Below the pieces are notes generated by a model. It was given only the letters and a program-made list of their open reading frames with translations, did not search any database and was not told the DNA's origin. A stretch of 11,059 bases of DNA from Zetaproteobacteria bacterium (GTDB lineage: Bacteria; Pseudomonadota; Zetaproteobacteria; Mariprofundales; Mariprofundaceae), in the NCBI GenBank assembly GCA_021545665.1, contig JAJRTX010000204.1, positions 1 through 11,059 on the forward strand, in the 5' to 3' direction. Positions 6,055 through 11,059 of the stretch are shown here, piece by piece. Positions within the stretch are counted from its first letter, which is position 1. Each line of letters begins with the position of its first letter. Made by a program: the position numbers and the translations under genes.

Positions 6055-6819
6055 CTAATCGAAGCTGGAGGTACGATCTCTAGGAGACAAAAAGCCCATC
6101 AGCCTTCGTTCCATGATGCGTGGGTTTTCTCCGGCAGCCAGCGACTGAATCCCAGCCATGATGATCTCGTTTACCAGCATTTCTTTCTTGCTCAGGGTCT
6201 TTAGTTTGCCAGCCATGGGAAGAAATAAGATATTGGCCATCAGGGCGCCATAAAATGTGGTAAGCAGTGCAACAGACATGGATGGGCCGATGGTGGATGG
6301 GTCTTCCATATTCTGCAGCATAAGCACCAGACCGACCAGAGTACCAATCATGCCGAATGCAGGAGCAAAACCAGCCAGCGTTATGAATATTTCGGCACCC
6401 AGAGCGTGGCGGTCAGAAATTTTTTCCGTCTCACCATACAGAATATCATCAATAACACTGGGTTCCTGGCCGTCTATGGTCATTTGTATGGCCTTTTTCA
6501 TGAACTCATTATCTATTCCATCAACTTGCCCTTCCATACCCAGAATACCGTCCTTGCGAACGACTTGGGAAAGTTTGATTAACTCATTAATGGTGGTTTT
6601 AGGATCGTGAATTTTTGATATGAATGTCTTCAGGCCAATTGATACGGCTCCAAGCACTTCTTTTAATGGGTAGTTAATCAGCGTGGCACCAATGGTACCG
6701 CCAACGACGATCAACATTGAAACCACATCGACAAACGAGGCCAGTGAACCGCCCATCTGGATAGCTGTGATCACCAGGCCAATTGAGGTGACCAGTCCAA
6801 TAATAGTTGCGATATCCAT
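6055..6819 (-). CDS. MotA/PomA-type stator protein
   Basis: MotA family (254 residues), the five-copy ring that turns ion flow into torque on FliG. Four membrane segments are visible, at about 4-22, 30-49, 145-167 and 180-203. Charged residues that contact FliG, Arg88 and Glu96 (VVRKDGILGMEG), fall at PomA numbering, and the pore-side proline is in GFAPAFGMIGTLVG (Pro153). Asp31 (FVDVVSMLI) corresponds to the Asp conserved in sodium-type PomA. With the short length this suggests a sodium-type stator, though the ion cannot be proven from sequence. AAGGAG lies 5 nt before the ATG. It is the first gene after a hairpin and a candidate sigma-54 promoter, so it probably begins a transcript running to fliP. 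Confidence 0.95.
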   Translation of the reverse strand: MDIATIIGLVTSIGLVITAIQMGGSLASFVDVVSMLIVVGGTIGATLINYPLKEVLGAVSIGLKTFISKIHDPKTTINELIKLSQVVRKDGILGMEGQVDGIDNEFMKKAIQMTIDGQEPSVIDDILYGETEKISDRHALGAEIFITLAGFAPAFGMIGTLVGLVLMLQNMEDPSTIGPSMSVALLTTFYGALMANILFLPMAGKLKTLSKKEMLVNEIIMAGIQSLAAGENPRIMERRLMGFLSPRDRTSSFD

Positions 6820-6871
6820 TTCCGCTCCTTACTGGGAAGAGATTGTTCGGCTGATACGCCTATTAACCTTT

Positions 6872-6887
6872 AGCAAGAAGCGTGCAC
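6872..6887 (-). promoter_or_regulatory. Candidate sigma-54 (RpoN) promoter of the motA-fliP operon
   Basis: On the minus strand GTGCACGCTTCTTGCT fits TGGCACGN4TTGCT at every position except the first two, where GT replaces TG; one of the two -24 region guanines is therefore T. Transcription would start about 40 nt before the motA ATG. It lies directly after the flgE-motA hairpin, as expected for a new transcription unit. Confidence 0.5.
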
Positions 6888-6903
6888 ACTTTAAATATAT
6901 AGA

Positions 6904-6934
6904 GCAGAGTGAGGCTATAATAGCCTCACTCTGC
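6904..6934 (-). terminator. 14-bp perfect hairpin after flgE
   Basis: GCAGAGTGAGGCTA (6904-6917) and TAGCCTCACTCTGC (6921-6934) pair perfectly around a 3-nt loop. The hairpin starts 12 nt beyond the flgE stop and is followed on the minus strand by the T-rich TCTATATATTT. The T-run is not continuous, so termination may be partial. It separates the hook genes from the stator-switch genes. It could also stabilise the 3' end of the fliK-flgD-flgE message. Confidence 0.7.
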
Positions 6935-6945
6935 AAATACTTTAA

Positions 6946-8334
6946 TTACCGTTTCAGAGTCATTAATGCACTGAGCATCTGATCTGTAGTCAGAATAGTT
7001 TTTGAGTTTGCCTCATAACCACGCTGGATAACGATGAGCTTCACAAACTCATTGCCCAGATCCACATTGGATTGCTCAAGTGCGAAAGGTGAAATACTGC
7101 CCATGCCGCCGTTGCCGGGTTTTTCCAGCACAGGGGTTCCGGAAGCAATGGTTGATCCCATCATATTGTTACCCAGTTTGCTCAAAACGGCCTCATTGGG
7201 GAACTTGGCCAGAGCTACCTGAAACAGCGGGCGGCGCTGTCCGTTGGTAAAGATACCATTGATGCGACCCGTACTGTCGGTTTCCATATGGTCAAGAAAT
7301 CCTGCGGCATAACCATCGGAATTCATGAAACGTGTAGCGCCGGCACCCGCCAACTGCAATGCGCCATCCAGACCTGTTCCCGTGACTCCCGTGGCATCCG
7401 TGCCTGTGGCACTACCAAAGTTAAAAGAGAGAGCGCCTGGCGCAGCGGCTGTCCATGTGGCAGTAAGCGCAGGAGCAAATTCCTTAGTCATCGAGCCGTT
7501 CGTAGGATCAAACACCAGCGATTGAGTACCTGCTGCAGAGGTTGCGGGTGGTCCAGCAGTAATAGTAGATATTGTACCAGCCCCTCCTCCCAGTTCTGCG
7601 GGGGTTCCGGCTGTACCGCCGACCACATCTCCACCATCTACAGTGGCATGCCAATCCCAGACAGCATTGCCGGTACCAGCTTCCGCACCCGTTTTAACGA
7701 AGAAGAGGCTGATATTGTGAAGGCTGCCCAGCGAATCGTATACGGCCACATCGGCCTTAGAGGTATAGGTTGCTGGATCAGTGGCAAGAAATGCTCCTGG
7801 GGCAAGGACAGGAGCGGTAGCATCAAGATTGACGCCCACATCTATATTTAATGTTGGACTTGCATTTGCCGCCACATTTGCTGCGGTAATATTAGTAACG
7901 CTGCCCTGAGGATTGCCAGCACTGTCCAGAGCCCAGCCCTGTACCTGAAAGCCCTGACCGTTGATCAGGTCGTTATTAGAATCGATCAGGAATGCTCCGG
8001 CACGGGTATATTGTGTCTGGCCGCTGGCCGGATCTTTGAGTACAAACATGCCAGCTCCGTTAATGGCCATGTCCGTGGCATTGGTGGTGCTCTGCACACT
8101 ACCCTGTGCCTGATCCCGCGTGATGGCGCCGATGCGTACACCGTTGCCAACCTGGTTGGCGATATTGGATCGGGAGACGTTTACAGTCTGCCCCAGTACA
8201 TCGGCAAAATTTACGTTCTGTGATTTAAAGCCGAGTGTGTTCACATTAGCGATATTATCGCCAATGACGCGGACGCCTTCGCCGAAGGCTGTAAGTCCGC
8301 TCGCTCCTGTGAAAAGTGCATTATAAATACCCAT
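6946..8334 (-). CDS. Flagellar hook protein FlgE
   Basis: FlgE (462 residues), the subunit of the hook that joins the basal body to the filament. The N-terminal rod/hook helix carries NIANVNTLGFKSQ (residues 27-39), and the C-terminal helix ends ALEQSNVDLGNEFVKLIVIQ, RGYEANSKTI and LSALMTLKR, both of which form the axial D0 core. The middle (about 180-330) is an Ala/Gly/Thr-rich, low-complexity outer-domain region, which accounts for its extra length compared with the about 400 residues of enteric FlgE. There are no cysteines, so spirochete-style lysinoalanine cross-links are not expected. AAGGAG stands before the ATG, and flgD lies 16 nt upstream. Confidence 0.95.
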   Translation of the reverse strand: MGIYNALFTGASGLTAFGEGVRVIGDNIANVNTLGFKSQNVNFADVLGQTVNVSRSNIANQVGNGVRIGAITRDQAQGSVQSTTNATDMAINGAGMFVLKDPASGQTQYTRAGAFLIDSNNDLINGQGFQVQGWALDSAGNPQGSVTNITAANVAANASPTLNIDVGVNLDATAPVLAPGAFLATDPATYTSKADVAVYDSLGSLHNISLFFVKTGAEAGTGNAVWDWHATVDGGDVVGGTAGTPAELGGGAGTISTITAGPPATSAAGTQSLVFDPTNGSMTKEFAPALTATWTAAAPGALSFNFGSATGTDATGVTGTGLDGALQLAGAGATRFMNSDGYAAGFLDHMETDSTGRINGIFTNGQRRPLFQVALAKFPNEAVLSKLGNNMMGSTIASGTPVLEKPGNGGMGSISPFALEQSNVDLGNEFVKLIVIQRGYEANSKTILTTDQMLSALMTLKR

Positions 8335-8350
8335 CTTATTTCTCCTTAGT

Positions 8351-9010
8351 TTATTGAATTTCTTTTACACTGGCCATACTGACCGGAGTATTGCCGATCA
8401 TGATATTTACACCGTTAGATGTAAGACGGACTGCTGTAACCTGTCCGCTAATGCTGGTCTTTGCAGAAACGGGTAGGCCATTGTTATCCGTTGCTGCGAT
8501 TTTGATGATGTAGTTATCTGGTCTGGCGGTAACCCCGGCGTCGGTCTTACCGTCCCAACTCAGATTATTAATTCCTGAAGGCAGGAAACTGTTATGTATG
8601 GTACGTACTGTCTGGCCGGCACTATCGACAATCTGCACAACGGCTGCATCCGCACCGCTTTGCAGGTCGGCAAAGAACTGCACTGGTGAATTGCCATCAA
8701 ATGTAAATGAACTTGTATCGGCTAATACCTGATGCCCCAGATAGGAAGATGCTGTTGCCATCTCCGAGTTGCCCGACTGCGAATTGGCGAGCATGGATGT
8801 CAGTAGTTCGTTGGTACTTATTTGCTGTTCAACCATATTAAACTGCGCCAGCTGAGTAGCCTGCTGCGCCGCATCCTGTGGTTTTAATGGATCCTGATTC
8901 TGCATCTGGGCGACAAGGAGCTTAAGGAAGATATCTTTCTGACCCAAATCATTCCGTGACGACGTTTCTGGTACTGTCTGAGTATTTTGTACTGTACTTA
9001 CCTGCATCAT
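8351..9010 (-). CDS. Flagellar hook cap protein FlgD
   Basis: FlgD (219 residues), the scaffold at the tip of the growing hook that lets FlgE polymerise and is later replaced. The N-terminal signature FLKLLVAQMQNQDPLKPQDA and then LAQFNMVEQQ is diagnostic. The C-terminal part (about 95-190) has the FlgD Ig-like and Tudor-like pattern, with VVQIVDSAGQTVRTI, NLSWDGKTDAG and NYIIKIAATDNNG. Two ATGs are adjacent: AGGAG lies 3 nt before the first (9010) and 6 nt before the second (9007), so the second may be the real start. It follows fliK after 17 nt. Confidence 0.95.
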   Translation of the reverse strand: MMQVSTVQNTQTVPETSSRNDLGQKDIFLKLLVAQMQNQDPLKPQDAAQQATQLAQFNMVEQQISTNELLTSMLANSQSGNSEMATASSYLGHQVLADTSSFTFDGNSPVQFFADLQSGADAAVVQIVDSAGQTVRTIHNSFLPSGINNLSWDGKTDAGVTARPDNYIIKIAATDNNGLPVSAKTSISGQVTAVRLTSNGVNIMIGNTPVSMASVKEIQ

Positions 9011-9027
9011 ATTCTCCTGTATTATCC

Positions 9028-10752
9028 CTAAATTCGAATGCTCAACCGACTGTTTTCTACTGTTCCGGCTCGGTTTTCACTGCTACTGGAAATGTCGGTT
9101 GTAGCAATAATGGAAAGTGAATGGCGGTTTTGCGGGTTTTGATGATTTTCTTTACCCTGTTCTGAGGATTCCATTGAAAAACTATCCATATTCAGCCCCT
9201 GATCAGCCAGCGCCTGACGTAATGCAGGCAAGTGCTGTTCTATGGACTGTCTGGAAGCGGACTGCTCGACAATGAAGTGAACGTGAATCTGCTTGTTTAT
9301 ATCGCTGTCCAGGAAAACCTGAATCTTTCCGAGATGTTCCGGGGTCAATGTCAGTTCCAACTGGAATTTTCCCTGACCTGCCGCATGGCCAATTTGCTGC
9401 ATGGCTGCTGCAACAGGCCACGGGCCTGATGAATTCAACATGGATTGGTGAGGCTGATAAACAGAACGCATGAGTGTGGAGGCAGCATCCGAGCCACTTG
9501 CCTGAAATATCTGAACATTTGTGGAATCAAATGAGTGATGGCCTGATCGGGAAAAGCTTTCAGTCTGTGCTATTACATCTCTCATGCTATTGGTAAAGGA
9601 TTCAGATGATTGAATGGATTGTTGCCGATGATGTCCAGTAAAAACTTCCGATTTTTTGTTAGCACTAAGCTGTATCGGCTGTGTTTTTGTTTTTGAAGAG
9701 TGATCCAGATTGACTTTACGGCTCTTTACAAAACTATTGGTGGAGAGTTGATACTGCTCCGGCAAGCCAGAAATGATACTTGTTTCCGCTTGAACGAACG
9801 TAGTTTTTTCAGGCTGCATGGTGGATGATACCACCTGTTGCATTACCACCTTGATGCCTGCAATTCGTTGCTCATTTGTATTTGTTAAGTGCTCGTTTCT
9901 TACTGTGGAATCAGGATTGGCAACTTTCCCGACTATGACGGTGACGTCCTTCATACCAGCGACAGGCGTGGTTTCAACTCTGGCCTCTGTCTTTGCAGAC
10001 TGCTTCGTCTCTGCTTTGACTGTGACGACAGCTTCTTTCATATCCACATCGTGGTTTACAACAGCAGGCGTGACTTCACCTCTGGCTCCGATCTTTGCAG
10101 ACTGCTTCGTCTCTGCTTTGACTGTGACGACAGCTTCTTTCATATCCACATCGTGGTTTACAACAGCAGGCGTGACTTCAGCTCTGGCTCCGGTCTTTGC
10201 AGACTGCTTCGTCTCTGCTTTGACTGTGACGACAGCTTCTTTCATATCCACATCGTGGTTTACAACAACAGGCGTGACTTCAGCTCTGGCTCCGGTCTTT
10301 GCAGACTGATCCATATCTGCTTTGACTCTCGTGGCTACGTCTTCTGTATCTGTAACGACATGTGTCTGTAGCTCTACTTGATTATTGGTAGTACTCAGCC
10401 TGGATTCAAGGTGGCTAATCTTTTGAATTTCAATGTCGGTATCTGCTAATAAACTATCTGAAGATTCTACCTGTTCCGGTTTACTCTTCTGAACAGCTGA
10501 CTGTTCTACAGCCAACAAATTAACTTTGGCCTTTTCAACTATTGATGTTGCAGAGCTGGCTAGTATCGTTTTAGATGAGTCTTTGAGTGATTTCTCGGAA
10601 CCAGCACCGCCATCCGCATCTGCTTTACCTTCAATGATGGCGAGCAGTTTAGCAAAAACACCTTTACCGGCTGACTTGCCATAATCACTGGCAGCCTGAA
10701 GTGCTGTTGAAACAGTTTGCGATGAGACGCTTGACGAAATTTGCTGATCCAT
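9028..10752 (-). CDS. Flagellar hook-length control protein FliK
   Basis: FliK (574 residues), the secreted molecular ruler that measures the hook and switches the export gate from hook to filament substrates. The conserved C-terminal hook-length domain is at about 462-525 (KFQLELTLTPEHLGKIQVFL, then VHFIVEQSASRQSIEQHL and LRQALADQGL). The N-terminal two-thirds is Ser/Thr/Gln-rich and poorly conserved, as is usual. Residues about 151-252 consist of three nearly identical 34-residue repeats containing EVTPAVVNHDVDMKEAVV, plus a degenerate fourth. At 574 residues it is long compared with enteric FliK (about 405). No Shine-Dalgarno precedes the ATG at 10752, and an in-frame TAA three codons upstream rules out an earlier start. 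First gene of the hook operon (fliK-flgD-flgE). Confidence 0.92.
   Translation of the reverse strand: MDQQISSSVSSQTVSTALQAASDYGKSAGKGVFAKLLAIIEGKADADGGAGSEKSLKDSSKTILASSATSIVEKAKVNLLAVEQSAVQKSKPEQVESSDSLLADTDIEIQKISHLESRLSTTNNQVELQTHVVTDTEDVATRVKADMDQSAKTGARAEVTPVVVNHDVDMKEAVVTVKAETKQSAKTGARAEVTPAVVNHDVDMKEAVVTVKAETKQSAKIGARGEVTPAVVNHDVDMKEAVVTVKAETKQSAKTEARVETTPVAGMKDVTVIVGKVANPDSTVRNEHLTNTNEQRIAGIKVVMQQVVSSTMQPEKTTFVQAETSIISGLPEQYQLSTNSFVKSRKVNLDHSSKTKTQPIQLSANKKSEVFTGHHRQQSIQSSESFTNSMRDVIAQTESFSRSGHHSFDSTNVQIFQASGSDAASTLMRSVYQPHQSMLNSSGPWPVAAAMQQIGHAAGQGKFQLELTLTPEHLGKIQVFLDSDINKQIHVHFIVEQSASRQSIEQHLPALRQALADQGLNMDSFSMESSEQGKENHQNPQNRHSLSIIATTDISSSSENRAGTVENSRLSIRI
9995..10300 (-). repeat. 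Three 102-bp in-frame tandem repeats in fliK
   Basis: Copies at 9995-10096, 10097-10198 and 10199-10300, each beginning GCAGACTGCTTCG on the plus strand. By eye the first two differ at two positions and the last two at one. Each encodes 34 residues and preserves the frame. Degenerate partial copies flank the array (about 9930-9994, and a short match from 10301). The near identity indicates recent duplication or continuing homogenisation. Confidence 0.95.
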
Positions 10753-10763
10753 ACCAGATTAAA

Positions 10764-10817
10764 AGCATACGCTATGCCATAAATATTATACATATTAATC
10801 AAATAGTTACACTATTT
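10764..10817 (-). promoter_or_regulatory. Possible fliK control region
   Basis: The AT-rich leader of fliK holds a TATAAT (10785-10790) that would give a start about 26 nt before the ATG, but no good -35 hexamer at 16-18 nt. Next to it is a perfect 7-bp palindrome, AAATAGT-TAC-ACTATTT (10801-10817), which would overlap the -35 region and could be an operator. The rest of 10753-10918 holds no supported gene. Confidence 0.3.
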
Positions 10818-10900
10818 TATGGTAATATTGATAGGCAATAAATGCCTCTATCCGGCAATTTCTTCCATGCTTTCAATTTATCCGGGACAGTTTCTGCCTC

Positions 10901-10917
10901 TGTATGTTACCCATACA
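10901..10917. repeat. 6-bp palindrome abutting the IS3 end
   Basis: TGTATG (10901-10906) and CATACA (10912-10917) are inverted repeats around TTACC. They end one base before the inferred insertion boundary. The palindrome may have been the insertion target, or it may belong to a sequence the element interrupted. Confidence 0.4.
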
Positions 10918-10918
10918 T

Positions 10919-11059
10919 TGAATCGCCCCGGTTTCATCGGAGGCATTTTTGTTTGAGTCATCATGCTGCTTTTTGATACTCAGTCTGTCGATAATAATTT
11001 TCTTCATACTCGCGCGGTGGGATGTCGCCAATGGAGCTAAGCAGTCGGCGATTGTTGAA
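10919..11059 (-). mobile_element. IS3-family insertion sequence, 3' end only
   Basis: The downstream end of an IS3-type element that continues beyond the right edge. The inferred terminal repeat, read inward, is TGAATCGCCCCGG; read outward it ends CCGGGGCGATTCA, a form common at the right ends of IS3-family elements. The last part of the transposase ends 40 bp inside. The other end and the target duplication are out of view. Confidence 0.75.
10961..11059 (-). CDS. IS3-family transposase OrfB, C-terminal fragment
   Basis: The last 32 codons and stop of an IS3-type DDE transposase, with the 5' part outside the window. The peptide reads FNNRRLLSSIGDIPPREYEE, then NYYRQTEYQKAA and TGA. The pattern YNxRRLHxxxGYxxPxEFE at the C-terminus is typical of IS3 OrfB (integrase core). 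The frame is open to the window edge, but whether the gene is intact cannot be told. It ends pointing towards fliK, so transcripts reading out of the element would enter the fliK-flgD-flgE operon. Confidence 0.85.
   Translation of the reverse strand, partial: FNNRRLLSSIGDIPPREYEENYYRQTEYQKAA

Noticed and set aside
7288..7851. 187-codon plus-strand open frame opposite flgE
   Set aside because: The product is rich in Cys, Arg and Ser and resembles no family I know. It arises opposite the Ala/Gly-rich low-complexity part of flgE.
9995..10300. CRISPR-like array
   Set aside because: The repeats are directly contiguous, 102 bp long, without spacers, and encode in-frame protein.
9818..10371. Two long plus-strand open frames opposite fliK
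   Set aside because: They owe their length to the 102-bp repeats, whose period is a multiple of three and so keeps every frame open. Their products are Cys/Phe/Thr-rich repeats with no recognisable family, and fliK on the other strand is well supported.
10764..10779. Sigma-54-like TGGCATAGCGTATGCT in front of fliK
   Set aside because: GG and GC are correctly spaced, but the start would fall at or next to the ATG, leaving no leader, and the site is itself a palindrome in AT-rich DNA. Kept only as a weak possibility.
10842..10976. 44-codon plus-strand open frame across the IS3 boundary
   Set aside because: It has no ribosome binding site, crosses the inferred end of the insertion sequence and runs opposite the transposase, so it is a chance frame.

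Overview
The window is a minus-strand flagellar gene block enclosed by insertion sequences. Reading in the direction of transcription (right to left), it runs: 3' end of an IS3-family element, fliK, flgD, flgE, [hairpin and candidate sigma-54 promoter], motA, a motB-like gene without the ion-binding aspartate, a second motB, fliL, fliM, fliN, fliO, fliP, [hairpin and candidate sigma-54 promoter], a CpoB/YbgF-like TPR lipoprotein, a decayed IS200/IS605 tnpA remnant, and the 5' end of an IS481-family element. Protein families point to a motile Gram-negative bacterium, most likely a proteobacterium. The stator proteins look like the sodium-type PomA/PomB pair of gammaproteobacteria. The order hook - stator - FliL - switch - export is more typical of deltaproteobacteria and spirochetes. 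I cannot assign a genus.

Layout. 1-214: start of an IS481-type transposase on the minus strand, with a long leader hairpin that folds over its own ribosome binding site and start codon. 225-435: frameshifted IS200/IS605 tnpA remnant. 460-1308: lipoprotein with coiled coil and TPRs. 1309-1524: non-coding, with a candidate sigma-54 promoter and an 8-bp inverted repeat. 1525-6819: tightly packed stator, switch and export genes, with ATGA or TGATG overlaps at fliL/fliM, fliM/fliN and fliO/fliP. 6820-6945: strong 14-bp hairpin and a candidate promoter. 6946-10752: hook genes flgE, flgD and fliK. 10753-10918: AT-rich leader of fliK. 10919-11059: IS3-family end with the last 32 codons of the transposase.

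How the genes fit together. FliK measures the growing hook, FlgD caps it and FlgE builds it. MotA and MotB form the ion-driven stator, FliL supports the stator, FliM and FliN form the switch/C-ring, and FliO and FliP belong to the export gate. FliQ, FliR, FlhB and FlhA, which commonly follow FliP in this layout, are not here and must be encoded elsewhere if the flagellum works.

The most interesting points are: (1) the two adjacent MotB paralogues with complementary lesions, one keeping a perfect peptidoglycan-binding motif but having Gln in place of the ion-binding Asp, the other keeping the Asp but with an altered peptidoglycan motif; (2) three nearly identical 102-bp in-frame repeats in fliK, the hook-length ruler; (3) the translation-blocking leader hairpin of the IS481 transposase; and (4) a lipoprotein gene that may belong to the flagellar regulon.
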